Positions 27,525 to 37,405 of a DNA stretch of 64,000 bases are shown here, in pieces. Within the stretch, counting starts at the first letter, position 1, and each line of letters opens with the position of its first letter. A program made the position numbers and the translations under genes. Source of the stretch: Desulfomicrobium sp. UBA5193 (GTDB lineage: Bacteria > Desulfobacterota > Desulfovibrionia > Desulfovibrionales > Desulfomicrobiaceae); NCBI GenBank assembly GCA_002412965.1, contig DHWB01000006.1:193083-257082 (forward strand), read 5' to 3'. The notes beneath the pieces were generated by a model that was not told the DNA's origin, made no database searches, and saw only the letters and a list, made by a program, of their open reading frames with translations.

Positions 27525-28301
27525 ATGCAAGACAGCAGCTATAGCGCCGTATTCGGGGCTCTGACCCAGCAACATCGGCTGGATACCATCGCCAATAATT
27601 TGGCAAACGTGAACACCTCGGGTTTCAAGGGAGACAAGCTGGCCTTTCGGGACACTTTTCGCCGTTACGCCCACGACATGCTCGATCCCAACACCAACCT
27701 GACCGAAAAGGTTCCCTGGCCCCAGGGCAATATCCTGGCCCAGCCCAGGATTTCCGAGAGTGTCATAGACCTGTCCCAAGGTTCCATGAAGAGCACCGGC
27801 AACCCTCTTGACCTGGCCATCGCCGGAGACGGTTTCTTCAGGGTCCAGACTCCGGATGGCGAGTTTCTGACCCGTCAGGGCGTGTATCACCGCTCGGCCG
27901 AGGGTTATATTGTCGACGGCCACGGCAACCAGCTGCTGGGCGACGGGGGGCCGCTGCAGGTTCCGGAAACCGGCTCGGTGCTGATCGATGCGGAGGGGCA
28001 ACTTTCGGTGGACGGAGAGCCGATCGACATCATCTCCCTGATGCGGGTCGAGGACCCGCGTTCTCTGGAGAAGGTCGGCCAATCCCTGCTGCGCGTTCGC
28101 CCGGATGCCGGTGTGCAGCCTGTCCCGGCCGAAGGCGCTACCATCGAACAGGGGTTTCTGGAGAGCGCCAACGTGAACGTGGTCTCGGAGATGGTCAACA
28201 TGATCGAGGCCATGCGCGCCTTCGAGGCGTACCAAAAGATGATCAGCGGCACGTTTGAACAGGACAAGAAGGCCATCGCGGAAGTCGGTGCGCCAAGATA
28301 A
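27525..28301 (+). CDS. flgF: Flagellar basal-body rod protein FlgF
   Basis: A protein of 258 residues with the rod N-terminal motif DTIANNLANVNTSGFKGDKL, the middle GNPLDLAIAGDGFFRVQTPD, and the C-terminal ESANVNVVSEMVNMIEAMRA. It forms part of the proximal rod. First gene of flgFGAHIJ; a sigma-54-like promoter lies just upstream. Confidence 0.93.
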   Translation: MQDSSYSAVFGALTQQHRLDTIANNLANVNTSGFKGDKLAFRDTFRRYAHDMLDPNTNLTEKVPWPQGNILAQPRISESVIDLSQGSMKSTGNPLDLAIAGDGFFRVQTPDGEFLTRQGVYHRSAEGYIVDGHGNQLLGDGGPLQVPETGSVLIDAEGQLSVDGEPIDIISLMRVEDPRSLEKVGQSLLRVRPDAGVQPVPAEGATIEQGFLESANVNVVSEMVNMIEAMRAFEAYQKMISGTFEQDKKAIAEVGAPR

Positions 28302-28376
28302 TTTCCCGGACCTGAGCCCGCGGCGACTCCGCGCGGCAAGACCGGGAGCGGCGGATGATTCCGCAAGGAGAAAGAT

Positions 28377-29159
28377 ATGATTCGCGCGTTATGGACCAGC
28401 GCCTCGGGCATGATCGCCCAGCAGCTCAATCTGGATGTGACGGCCAACAACCTGGCCAACGTCAACACCACCGGCTTCAAGAAGAACAGGGCCGAATTCG
28501 AGGATCTCATGTATGAAAACATGAAGATCGCGGGCACTGCCAATCAGGAGGGCAACCGGCTCCCCGTTGGCATGCAGGTCGGCATGGGCGTTCGCCCCGT
28601 GTCGGTGCACAAGATTTTCACCCAGGGCGATTTTCAGAACACGGGCAACCAGCTCGACCTGGTCATCGAAGGGGACGGTTTCTTTCAGATCGATCGCAAC
28701 GGCGAGGAGACCTACACCAGAAGCGGGGCCTTCAAGCTCGACAGCGACGGGCGCATCGTGACCGACAACGGGCATCCCCTGCAGCCGGAATTCGTCGTTC
28801 CCCCCGAGACACAGAACATCGTCGTGACCGAGGACGGCCGTCTGACCTGTGTGGACAAGGCCGGAGCCGAAATCGCAGGCACGGACATTCCCATCTATAC
28901 CTTTGTCAATCCAGCAGGTCTCAAGGCCGAGGGACGCAATCTCTACGTGCAGACCGACGGGTCCGGCGAGGCGGTGGAGAGTGTTCCCGGCGAGAACAAT
29001 GCCGGAACCCTGGCCCAGGGTTTTCTGGAAATGTCCAACGTGGAGATCGTGGAGGAAATGGTCAACATGATCGTTGGTCAGCGCGCCTACGAGGCCAATT
29101 CCAAGTCCATCTCCACGGCCGATTCCATGCTGCAGATCGCCAACCAGCTGAAGAGGTAG
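28377..29159 (+). CDS. flgG: Flagellar distal rod protein FlgG
   Basis: A protein of 260 residues, the standard FlgG length. Motifs are LDVTANNLANVNTTGFKKNR, GNQLDLVIEGDGFFQID and MSNVEIVEEMVNMIVGQRAY. It forms the distal rod. The stop codon is directly followed by the flgA start. Confidence 0.97.
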   Translation: MIRALWTSASGMIAQQLNLDVTANNLANVNTTGFKKNRAEFEDLMYENMKIAGTANQEGNRLPVGMQVGMGVRPVSVHKIFTQGDFQNTGNQLDLVIEGDGFFQIDRNGEETYTRSGAFKLDSDGRIVTDNGHPLQPEFVVPPETQNIVVTEDGRLTCVDKAGAEIAGTDIPIYTFVNPAGLKAEGRNLYVQTDGSGEAVESVPGENNAGTLAQGFLEMSNVEIVEEMVNMIVGQRAYEANSKSISTADSMLQIANQLKR

Positions 29160-30113
29160 ATGATGCGTTTACTTGCGCTCCTGCTCGCCGTGCTGCTCTG
29201 TCCCGGCCTCGCCGTGGCTCAGGGCAGGCTGGTCGTGGCCGGGGCCGTGTGCGTGGACGGTCCTGCCATCACCTTGAGAGATCTGGTCCGGGCCGAGGGC
29301 GAAGAGGCGCTCGGCCTGCTGGCCGGCATCGGTTCCGAACCGCTGCTGGCCTCGCCCAAGTTCGAGGGGGCCAGGGTAAACCTGAACGGACCCAGGCTGC
29401 GCGAACTGATCACGCAGCGTTTCGGGCCGGGTCTGCCGCCAATCGAAATTCCGGATCAGGTCCAGGTTCAGCGCGGCGGTCAGGTGGTCAGCGGCCTGGC
29501 CGTGCGTCCGTTTATCGACAAAATTTTGACGAACGCCTTGGCCCATTACGAGGGCGAGGTCGAGATTCGCGAACATCGCATCGCGGACAATCTCTTCATC
29601 TCCGAGAAGGTGCCGGTCCAGATCCGTGTTGTACCCGTAGGCACTCCTGCTCCGGGGCGGATCAGCCTGCGCCTGGAGGCCGTGGAGGAGAGCGGGCGCG
29701 TGGTGCAGAGCTTTACGGGCACGGTCTTTGCCGATGTCTGGAAAACCGTGCCCTGCGCCGGCCGGGTGCTGAACCGGGGGGATTTGCTGGAGCCGGAGCT
29801 GGTGGGTTTCGAACGCAAGAACCTGGCCCATCTTGCCCGCGCGCCCTGGGACGGCAAGGGTCTTCCACTGCGCATGACCACGGCGGTGGGCGAGGGCCAG
29901 TACATCAGCGCAGATGCCGTGGAACCAATTCCCGTGGTGGCCAAGGGCAAGGTTTTGACCTTGATCTACACGGGCGCGACCATGAAATTGACCGTGCCGG
30001 TCGAGAGTCTTGAGGACGGCGGCATTGGACGCATCATTCAGGTCCGGAACATGCAAAGCCGCAGAGTAGTGGCCGCCAGGATAATTGACGCGGAGACGGC
30101 GCAGGTGCCGTAA
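29160..30113 (+). CDS. flgA: P-ring assembly chaperone FlgA
   Basis: A protein of 317 residues with a signal peptide (LLALLLAVLLCPGLAVAQG) and a C-terminal SAF domain (VLNRGDLLEPELV... YTGATMKLTVPVESL). It is longer than the enteric FlgA because of an extra N-terminal domain. It acts in the periplasm to help FlgI form the P ring. It starts immediately after flgG; a second ATG at 29163 is also possible. Confidence 0.9.
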   Translation: MMRLLALLLAVLLCPGLAVAQGRLVVAGAVCVDGPAITLRDLVRAEGEEALGLLAGIGSEPLLASPKFEGARVNLNGPRLRELITQRFGPGLPPIEIPDQVQVQRGGQVVSGLAVRPFIDKILTNALAHYEGEVEIREHRIADNLFISEKVPVQIRVVPVGTPAPGRISLRLEAVEESGRVVQSFTGTVFADVWKTVPCAGRVLNRGDLLEPELVGFERKNLAHLARAPWDGKGLPLRMTTAVGEGQYISADAVEPIPVVAKGKVLTLIYTGATMKLTVPVESLEDGGIGRIIQVRNMQSRRVVAARIIDAETAQVP

Positions 30114-30126
30114 GCCGGGAGGAAAT

Positions 30127-30813
30127 ATGCAGATACGTTTTTTCATCATTATAATGGCTCTCGGGCTGGTCGGATGCCGGGCCACGAGCCGCCCGCCCAT
30201 GCCTGCGGCGGTGGTCACGCCTCCTCCGCAGGAACGGACGTCCTCGGCCGAAAATCCGGGCTCCTTGTACGATCCGGACGGCGCGGCCTCGCTCTTTTCC
30301 GACGCCAGGGCCAAGCGGGTTGGAGACGTTCTCCTGATCAAGGTGGTGGAAACCACCCTGTCCAAGAGCAAGGCCTCGACCAACGCCGACAAGGAAAACA
30401 GCATGGATCTCGGCGTGAGCGCGTTTTTGGGCAAGGACAAGCTGCCGCTCATTCCCGGAGCGGAGGTGGGGGATACGTCCATGGTCAGCGCCAGCTCCAA
30501 GAGCGAGTTCGAAGGGGACGGCGAAACCAAGCGTGAGAGCTCCATCACCACGACCGTCGCGGCGCGGGTGACCCGTGTTCTCGGCGGCGGGCTCATGGAA
30601 GTGGTCGGCGCCCGCGAGACGCGCGTCAACGGCGAAACCCAGATCGTCCTGGTCCAGGGCGTGGCCCGAGACCGCGACATCGACGCCGATAACACCATCA
30701 GATCCACAAGTCTGGCCGAAGCCCGCATCGAACTCTACGGCGAGGGAGTCCTGGCCGACAAACAACGCCCCGGGTGGCTTACGAGGATACTTGATAATGT
30801 GTGGCCATTCTAA
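30127..30813 (+). CDS. flgH: Flagellar L-ring lipoprotein FlgH
   Basis: A protein of 228 residues. A lipoprotein signal ends at LGLVGC, and the body carries SLFSDARAKRVGDVLLIKVV and the C-terminal DADNTIRSTSLAEARIEL typical of FlgH. It forms the outer-membrane L ring. The ATG at 30127 follows a GGAGG ribosome site; an upstream in-frame extension to 30085 has none. Confidence 0.95.
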   Translation: MQIRFFIIIMALGLVGCRATSRPPMPAAVVTPPPQERTSSAENPGSLYDPDGAASLFSDARAKRVGDVLLIKVVETTLSKSKASTNADKENSMDLGVSAFLGKDKLPLIPGAEVGDTSMVSASSKSEFEGDGETKRESSITTTVAARVTRVLGGGLMEVVGARETRVNGETQIVLVQGVARDRDIDADNTIRSTSLAEARIELYGEGVLADKQRPGWLTRILDNVWPF

Positions 30814-31915
30814 AATGTTTCGTCATGTTGTGCCGCTGCTCTGCACACTGCTTGCGGTCCTGGGGCTTGCCTCGTCGGCCGGCGCCGTGCGCCTCAAGGA
30901 TGTCGCGAGCTTCGGCGGGGTGCGCTCCAACGATCTGGTGGGCTACGGCCTGGTGGTTGGCCTGCCGGGAACCGGAGACAAGAGCGGGTCGAAGTTCACT
31001 GTCCAGTCCATGGCCAACATGCTCGAAAGCATGGGGGTCAAGGTTGACCGCAACGCGCTCAAACCCAAGAACGTGGCCGCGGTCATGGTCACGGTCAAGA
31101 TGCCGGCCTCGGCCAGACCGGGAGCCCGTCTCGACGCCACGATCTCCTCCGTGGGCGATGCGGCGTCGCTTCTTGGCGGCGTGCTGCTCCTGACCCCGCT
31201 CAAAGGCATCGACGGCAACGTCTATGCCCTGTGTCAGGGGCCTCTGGCCGTAGGCGGTTTTTCCGCCGGCGGTGACGCCGCCTCGGCGACCAAGAACATC
31301 ACCACCGTGGGCCGGATTCCCGGCGGCGCGGTCATCGAACGCAGCGTGCCCTTCACCTTCAACGAGCAAAAAGACATCGCCATCCAGCTCAATGTGGAAG
31401 ATTTCTCCACGGCCAAGCAGGTCACGGACAGCGTGAACCGGGCTATCGGCGGCCAGTACGCCCATGCCCAGGATGCCTCCACGGTCCGGCTGGCTGTTCC
31501 GCCCCAGTATCAGGGCAACATCGTCACGCTCATGGCTTCCCTGGAAAACCTGGAAGTCCGGCCCGACAGCCGGGCCAAGGTCGTGGTCGATGAAAAGACC
31601 GGCACCGTGGTCCTGGGAGCCAATGTCAGCCTGTCCAAGGTCGCGGTCTCTCACGGCAACCTGAACGTGGTGGTGTCCGAGCAGCCTCAGGTCTCCCAGC
31701 CTGGAGCATTCGCAGAGGGCGAGACCGTCGTCACCCCGTCCACCCAGCTCGGCGTGCGTGAAGAGCAGCGCAGGCTCGTACTCATGGCCGGGGCATCCAT
31801 CCAGGAGCTGGTGGACGGCTTGAACGCCATCGGCGCCACTCCCCGGGATCTCATTTCCATTTTGAGAACCATGAAATCGGCGGGCGCATTGCATGCCGAT
31901 CTCGAGGTTCTCTAG
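30797..31915 (+). CDS. flgI: Flagellar P-ring protein FlgI
   Basis: A protein of 372 residues if it begins at 30797 (GAGG about 10 bases upstream), or 366 from the ATG at 30815; both give a signal peptide ending near LASSAGA. FlgI motifs include LVGYGLVVGLPGTGDKSG near the N-terminus and LGVREEQRRLVLMAGA near the C-terminus. It forms the periplasmic P ring. The first start overlaps flgH by 17 bases. Confidence 0.95.
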   Translation: MCGHSKMFRHVVPLLCTLLAVLGLASSAGAVRLKDVASFGGVRSNDLVGYGLVVGLPGTGDKSGSKFTVQSMANMLESMGVKVDRNALKPKNVAAVMVTVKMPASARPGARLDATISSVGDAASLLGGVLLLTPLKGIDGNVYALCQGPLAVGGFSAGGDAASATKNITTVGRIPGGAVIERSVPFTFNEQKDIAIQLNVEDFSTAKQVTDSVNRAIGGQYAHAQDASTVRLAVPPQYQGNIVTLMASLENLEVRPDSRAKVVVDEKTGTVVLGANVSLSKVAVSHGNLNVVVSEQPQVSQPGAFAEGETVVTPSTQLGVREEQRRLVLMAGASIQELVDGLNAIGATPRDLISILRTMKSAGALHADLEVL

Positions 31916-31929
31916 TTCACGGAGGCCTT

Positions 31930-32535
31930 ATGAATGACCTTATCGTCAATGCCGGATTGCCTGAGCAGGAGAGCACATTCAATCTGCAGGATCGCCTGAG
32001 GGATTTGCGGACCCGGTTGCAGCCTGAAAAGGGGATGGATGAGACGAAGCTCAAAAAGGCGTGCCAGGATTTCGAGGCCGTGTTCATCGGCCAGATCTGG
32101 AAGCAGATGCGCTCCTCCGTGCCCAAGGACGGGATGCTTCATTCCAAGGAAGAGGAAAACTACCTCTCCATGTTTGATCAGGAGATGTCGGTGAAGATGG
32201 CCAGCAGTGGGGGCATCGGTTTGTCCGACATGCTCTACGCGAACCTCTCGGAGCGTCTGGTCAATGCCAGCCGGGACACGGCTTCGGCCAAGCCTCTGCA
32301 GCCCCTGGACAAATCGGCGCTCGCAAAGAGCCAGGCCGAGGTCAGCTCTCCGGCGGTGCAGACCCGCACGCTGGCCGCCATCACGGCTCAGCATGAGGCG
32401 GAGATGCTGGCCCGACGCATCGAGAACACGCACGGTTCCCGAGCGGGCCAGGACGCGTTGGCTTCCCGCGGTCCGGCCCTGGACCTGGATGACGCGCTAC
32501 GGGTGGTGCGCATGGATGGCGAGGAAGGGATGTAG
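31930..32535 (+). CDS. flgJ: Rod-binding protein, FlgJ N-terminal type
   Basis: A protein of 201 residues. Residues about 38-115 match the FlgJ rod-capping domain (KKACQDFEAVFIGQIWKQMR). The glucosaminidase domain of enteric FlgJ is absent, as in many non-enteric bacteria, so peptidoglycan cleavage would come from another enzyme. It is last in the flgFGAHIJ group. Confidence 0.88.
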   Translation: MNDLIVNAGLPEQESTFNLQDRLRDLRTRLQPEKGMDETKLKKACQDFEAVFIGQIWKQMRSSVPKDGMLHSKEEENYLSMFDQEMSVKMASSGGIGLSDMLYANLSERLVNASRDTASAKPLQPLDKSALAKSQAEVSSPAVQTRTLAAITAQHEAEMLARRIENTHGSRAGQDALASRGPALDLDDALRVVRMDGEEGM

Positions 32536-32641
32536 CCACCGGGGAAAAGGGGAAATTCTTGCCGCGCTTGCGGCTTTGATCCCGGACCTGCCGGTGAGCG
32601 TAAAGAGACCAAGACACGGCCTGACAGGCATTACGCGGCGC

Positions 32642-32657
32642 TGGTCGGGAATTTGCA
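32642..32657 (+). promoter_or_regulatory. Sigma-54-like promoter of the flgN-flgK operon
   Basis: TGGTCGGGAATTTGCA has TGG and TTGCA with the exact sigma-54 spacing, though the -24 box lacks the CAC. It lies 90 bases before flgN in a 211-base gap. Confidence 0.4.
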
Positions 32658-32746
32658 GAGATTCGGGAAATGACGGGTGAACCAAGCAGAGATTTCCTGC
32701 TGCGGCCCAGGGTTCAAGACTTTCACGCACACCAAGGAAGTGCTCC

Positions 32747-33220
32747 ATGCAAGATATCATTCTCGGCAGTCTCATTCGTCAGGCCAAGGGCACTGAGCTT
32801 CTTTGTCTTCTTTTGCGGGAGGAATACGCGCTGCTGCGGGAAGGACAACCGGATAAGGTCGCGGGGATCGAGATGGGCATTCAGGAGCTGATCCGGCAAC
32901 TGGTGCGCGAACGCGAATTTCTGGTGAGCCGTCTGCAGCTCGCCGAACTGGACAAGCTCGGAGTCCTGCTGGACACGCTCGGCCCCGGGGACAGACGGGT
33001 TTTTGAGACGTGGCGGGCCAAGATCATCACCCACGAGCAGGACAGTGGCCGACAGGCCACGATTAACGCCGATCTGGCCATGGCGCTCTGGAAGCAGAGC
33101 GGCGTGCTGCTGAGCCATTTCAGAAATCAGGTCGCTCCCAGGGAGCGTAATACTTACACAGCCAAGGGGACGTGGCAGGATCGTACGGCCACGGCGACGT
33201 TGGTGCGCGGGAGGATGTAA
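32747..33220 (+). CDS. flgN: Flagellar chaperone FlgN
   Basis: A protein of 157 residues, mostly helical, with ELIRQLVREREFLVSRLQLA. Low similarity is usual for FlgN; position directly before flgK (TAATG overlap) and helical content support the call. FlgN holds FlgK and FlgL unfolded for export. Confidence 0.75.
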   Translation: MQDIILGSLIRQAKGTELLCLLLREEYALLREGQPDKVAGIEMGIQELIRQLVREREFLVSRLQLAELDKLGVLLDTLGPGDRRVFETWRAKIITHEQDSGRQATINADLAMALWKQSGVLLSHFRNQVAPRERNTYTAKGTWQDRTATATLVRGRM

Positions 33221-35349
33221 TGCCGGGCATCGCTTCCCTGTTCAATATCGGGACGAAGTCCCTGTTTGCCAATCAGTCGGCCATCGAGGTCGTCGGCAAC
33301 AATATTTCCAATGCGAATACGGAAGGTTACAGCCGCCAGGCCGTGCGCTTCGAGGACGGAAACTATATCAGCTTTACTCCGGGCCAGCTTGGAACCGGGG
33401 TCAATGCGGCTGAGGTCGTGCGCTATTTCGACGAATTCGCCGAGGTTCTGTACAACAACAAGAGCTCCGAGCAGCAGCGCTGGCAAGCGCTTTATGAAAA
33501 CCTGCAGAATGTGGAGATGGTGCTGAACGAATCCAACTCGGCAGGCGTCAACAACGCCCTGGCCGCGTTCTGGGGCGATTGGCAGACCTTGGCCACCAAC
33601 CCTGCGGATACGAGCGTGCGTGCGGCCCTGCTCGGCCATGCATCCAATCTGGAACAGGCCATCGGGGTCGTGTATGGCGACATGCAGCGCCTGCAGGGGC
33701 AGATGGATGATGTCATCGCCGGAGAAGTCTCAGAGGTCAATACGCTCCTGAAGAGCATCGCCGAACTCAATGCACAGCTCACGGTCACCGAGGAGACGGG
33801 CAAGAACAACGCCAACGGACTGCGTGACCAGCGTGCCTCATTGGTGCGAGAACTGGCCGAAAAGATGGACATCAATTACATCGACAACGGCCTGGGCAAC
33901 GTGACCATCACCACCAAGTCCGGGCACACTCTGGTCGACGGGAGCACTGCTTTCCGACTGGCTTTCGAATCGTCGCCGACCATCGCTGATCTGGCCAGCG
34001 GCTCGACCTACAACGGGGCCGTGGCCTTCAATGGTATGAGTTCCAGCGAATATACCGTGGAGATTGTCACGGGGGGAACGGTCGCGAGCGGAAACGCAAC
34101 CTTCAGGGTTTCCGTGGACGGCGGGAAGACCTGGCTCAAGGACGAGAATGGACTGGATACGTTCGCTATCACCGAGGAAGGCGCTTTGTTGCCGGACGGG
34201 AAGGGAACCCTGTCGATTTCGGACGGAACGGGTGGGCCGCTGACAACAGGAGACAGCTTTCAAATTCTGCCGAACAAGTCTCTTTTCTGGTACGAAACCG
34301 CCGCCTCCAAGGTCAACATCACCCCACAGCTCCTGAGCAACGGACAAGACAATGAGCGTCGTCTGACCGGCGGCAGCCTGGTCGGATATTTTCAGTTTCG
34401 GGACGCCGGCGTCGGCGGATACCTTGAGAAATTGAACGCTTTCTCCGAGAGCCTGGCCTGGGAAGTCAATCGCATTCATTCTCAAGGCACGGGCCTGGAA
34501 CGATTCGAGGAGGTCGCCGGCACGTATTCGGTCCTGCTCAAGGACGCGGCTCTCGGGGTTGGAGCCGGCTTGGCCTATGGCGACAAGCTGACCAGCGGAA
34601 ATCTGATGATCAGCGTCTACGATCAGAACACCGGGTCGCTCGTGCAGTCGCAGGCCCTGGATTTTGTCGAGGATGATGTCTTGGATCCAGCGACCCTCGG
34701 AACCCAGAATTTTGATCCGAAGACACATACGTTGCAGGATGTGGCCGACGCGCTGAATCGAACCTTTGGCAAATTGGTTCCACCCAACGACAAATTGAAT
34801 GCAACCATTCTTGACAACCGCCTGCAGATCACGGCCGACGACGGGTACGACTTCGCTTTCGGTTCGGACTCGACGGGCCTTTTGGCAGCCCTCGGCATCA
34901 ACACATTTTTCGAAGGTTCCGATGCGCGGACTTTGGCCCTCAACAACAATGTGCGGACCAACACCTCCCAAATCAACACGGGCCATGTGAACGGCGCCGG
35001 AGAGATGAACAGGGGCGACAACACGACGGCCGCCGCCATTGCCTCGCTGCAGGGCAAGGCCGTGGCCACGCGCACCGTGTCCGAAGGCACTACCTGGCAA
35101 AGCCTGGGGGAATATTATTCCACGCTGGTGGCCAAGGCGGGTTCCGACACCCAGACGGCGAAGTTCAATTTCGAATATCAGGAAGCCTTGGCCAAAGATC
35201 TCAAGGCTCGGCAGGAATCCGTCTCGGGAGTGAACCTGGACGAGGAAATGACCAATCTGATTAAATTTCAGCACGCCTATACCGCAGCAGCGAAACTGAT
35301 CACCACGGCCGAGTCCATGCTGCAGGTGCTTTTGGGACTCAAGAATTAG
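33220..35349 (+). CDS. flgK: Hook-associated protein 1 FlgK
   Basis: A protein of 709 residues, longer than the enteric 547. The N-terminus is SLFNIGTKSLFANQSAIEVV then NNISNANTEGYSRQ; the C-terminus has VNLDEEMTNLIKFQHAY. The extra length includes a segment near residues 280-350 with FRVSVDGGKTWLKDE, which resembles repeats inserted in the neighbouring FlgL. FlgK is the first hook-filament junction protein. The start overlaps the flgN stop by one base. Confidence 0.95.
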   Translation: MPGIASLFNIGTKSLFANQSAIEVVGNNISNANTEGYSRQAVRFEDGNYISFTPGQLGTGVNAAEVVRYFDEFAEVLYNNKSSEQQRWQALYENLQNVEMVLNESNSAGVNNALAAFWGDWQTLATNPADTSVRAALLGHASNLEQAIGVVYGDMQRLQGQMDDVIAGEVSEVNTLLKSIAELNAQLTVTEETGKNNANGLRDQRASLVRELAEKMDINYIDNGLGNVTITTKSGHTLVDGSTAFRLAFESSPTIADLASGSTYNGAVAFNGMSSSEYTVEIVTGGTVASGNATFRVSVDGGKTWLKDENGLDTFAITEEGALLPDGKGTLSISDGTGGPLTTGDSFQILPNKSLFWYETAASKVNITPQLLSNGQDNERRLTGGSLVGYFQFRDAGVGGYLEKLNAFSESLAWEVNRIHSQGTGLERFEEVAGTYSVLLKDAALGVGAGLAYGDKLTSGNLMISVYDQNTGSLVQSQALDFVEDDVLDPATLGTQNFDPKTHTLQDVADALNRTFGKLVPPNDKLNATILDNRLQITADDGYDFAFGSDSTGLLAALGINTFFEGSDARTLALNNNVRTNTSQINTGHVNGAGEMNRGDNTTAAAIASLQGKAVATRTVSEGTTWQSLGEYYSTLVAKAGSDTQTAKFNFEYQEALAKDLKARQESVSGVNLDEEMTNLIKFQHAYTAAAKLITTAESMLQVLLGLKN

Positions 35350-35359
35350 GAGACGGGCC

Positions 35360-37156
35360 ATGCGCATATCTCTTCGTAATCAGTACAGCAATTTTCTGTA
35401 CAACCTGCAGAATACCCAGTCGAATCTGATGGAATTGAACATGCAGGCTTCCAGCCAGAAGCGCATCAACAAGCCGTCCGACGACCCGGTGGGCATGGCC
35501 CGCGTGCTCAATTACCGCACCTCCATCGCGGGCATCGAGCAGTACAGTTCCAATATCGACACGGCCAAGGGCTGGCTCAATCTGGCCGACGAATCCATGA
35601 TGCAGGTCAGCACTCTCCTGACCAAGCTCAAGGGTCTGGCCCAGCAGGGCGCCACCGGGACCATGACCTCCTCGGACCGCGAGGCAACGTCCTACGAGGT
35701 CCGGCAGATTTTCAGCCAGTTGGTCAACCTGGCCAATACCCGCTACGAGGGGAAATCCATCTTCGGCGGGCAGAAGTTCGAACAGAGCGCCTTTGAAGAG
35801 GCGCTCATGGTCCATGACCAGGAGGGAAAAAGCCTGGGTCTGGCCACCGGCAACGCCAGCAGCAGCATCGTGGTCCAGTTTTTGGGCGCGGAAGGCACGA
35901 CGGCAACGGTCGGCGTGGACACGATTTCATGCCGCTACAGCAAGGACGGCGGAGCCACCTGGTCAAATACGACGGTCGGGACGGACGGAGTGCTGGACAT
36001 GGGTGGAGTCAGTCTCACCCTTGCCCAGGATTACGAGGCCGCCCTCTCGCCCGAGACGAATGATTCGACGTCAAAGGGCTCCTGGCTGACCATCGCACCC
36101 ACGGCCGTGTACAAGGGGGATCACGAGTCCCAGTCCGCCGTGCTTTACACGGACGGGAGTCCGTCCATTTCGGCTTTGCCGCTGGGCGGGTTTGAAAAGG
36201 ACGTGCAGGTGGAGGTTTTGGACACGGGCGTCACTGCGGGTGCCGGTGGCACGTTCGCGGCGAGGTATTCCCTCGACGGCACGAACTGGGTCAATGTCAC
36301 GGTCCGCAACGACACGGACACGCCTGTCATCGAGACGCCTTACGGCGGGATTCAGCTCTCCGGTTCGGGCAATTTCGACGATCTGGCGTTCATGGTCAAA
36401 GCCGGGTCCACCGGCGTGATGCAGATGGGCGCGACGGTCAATGCCGAGGGCAGGGGGCTTTTCGCGGGAGACGTCATGGTCCGCATCGACAATGATCCTT
36501 CCGAGACGATCGGTTCCGGGAATGCCATCGAGTACTCCTACAGCACGGACGGCGGCGTGAACTGGTCCACCGGGCATACGTCCGGCAACGCGGCCGGAGG
36601 ACCGGCCGAATTGCTGGTGCCGGGCGGCAAGCTTGTGCTCTCCGAGCGGGATGGCACGGGAGCGCTGGTCAAGAATGCCCAGTTTGTCATCCATCCCCAG
36701 ACTGCCGCGCATAATGTCGAGATCTCGGCGGGCCAGTATCTGCAACTGAACAACATCGGCAGCGATGTTTTCGGTGGGTACTACGAAAGTGGAACTGAGC
36801 CCGTGTTCTCGGATTCCGATACGAACAAGAATATTTTCGTGACAGTGGGCAAATTGGTGGCCGCTCTGGAAAACAACGACCAGCAGGGGTGTGCCGAGGC
36901 CTTGGAGGGTCTGAAGGAAGGGCAGGAATATTTCACCACCCAGTTGGCCTCCGTGGGGGCGCGCGAAAACAGGCTCGATGTGGCCTCCACCGTTCTTTCG
37001 GGCCTGAAACTCAATGAAACCGAGCGCATGAGCAATATCGAGGATGCGGATCTGGCCACTCTCATGACGGAGCTCGCCAACCAGCAGCTGTCCTATGAAG
37101 CGGTGCTCAAGTCTTCGTCCATGATCATGAAGATGAGCCTGGTCAATTATCTCTAG
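35360..37156 (+). CDS. flgL: Hook-associated protein 3 FlgL with large repeat insert
   Basis: A protein of 598 residues, about twice the enteric length. Residues 1-150 (INKPSDDPVGMARVLNYR) and about 490-598 (LDVASTVLSGLKLNETERMS) are the conserved helical ends. Between them lie about 340 residues with at least three related beta-rich segments marked by CRYSKDGGATW (near 190), ARYSLDGTNW (near 300) and YSYSTDGGVNW (near 392). These probably form extra surface domains. It joins FlgK to the filament. csrA follows after 9 bases. Confidence 0.93.
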   Translation: MRISLRNQYSNFLYNLQNTQSNLMELNMQASSQKRINKPSDDPVGMARVLNYRTSIAGIEQYSSNIDTAKGWLNLADESMMQVSTLLTKLKGLAQQGATGTMTSSDREATSYEVRQIFSQLVNLANTRYEGKSIFGGQKFEQSAFEEALMVHDQEGKSLGLATGNASSSIVVQFLGAEGTTATVGVDTISCRYSKDGGATWSNTTVGTDGVLDMGGVSLTLAQDYEAALSPETNDSTSKGSWLTIAPTAVYKGDHESQSAVLYTDGSPSISALPLGGFEKDVQVEVLDTGVTAGAGGTFAARYSLDGTNWVNVTVRNDTDTPVIETPYGGIQLSGSGNFDDLAFMVKAGSTGVMQMGATVNAEGRGLFAGDVMVRIDNDPSETIGSGNAIEYSYSTDGGVNWSTGHTSGNAAGGPAELLVPGGKLVLSERDGTGALVKNAQFVIHPQTAAHNVEISAGQYLQLNNIGSDVFGGYYESGTEPVFSDSDTNKNIFVTVGKLVAALENNDQQGCAEALEGLKEGQEYFTTQLASVGARENRLDVASTVLSGLKLNETERMSNIEDADLATLMTELANQQLSYEAVLKSSSMIMKMSLVNYL

Positions 37157-37165
37157 GAAGGGTTT

Positions 37166-37405
37166 ATGCTCATACTTTCCCGTCGCCCCGGAGAGAGCGT
37201 GCATGTGGGTGATGACATCAAGATAACGATCTTGAGCATCAAAGGGCAGCAGATCAAGATCGGTCTTGACGTGCCCGAGCATATGCCCGTTTACCGGGAA
37301 GAAATTTATTTGAAGGTGCAAATCCAGAACGCTTCGGCGCTGGACCTCGACAACAACGATCTGATGATGGCGGCAACACTATGGACAAGCAAAGACAAAC
37401 AATAA
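37166..37405 (+). CDS. csrA: Carbon storage regulator CsrA
   Basis: A protein of 79 residues starting MLILSRRPGESVHVGDDIKI, the CsrA signature, with the C-terminal VPEHMPVYREEIYLKVQ. It binds GGA-containing mRNA leaders and in bacteria with FliW represses flagellin translation. Its 3' end overlaps fliW by 25 bases. Confidence 0.97.
   Translation: MLILSRRPGESVHVGDDIKITILSIKGQQIKIGLDVPEHMPVYREEIYLKVQIQNASALDLDNNDLMMAATLWTSKDKQ

Noticed and set aside
32536..32746. A flgM gene in the flgJ-flgN gap
   Set aside because: No frame there matches FlgM; the FlgM pattern is clear at 37907-38209.
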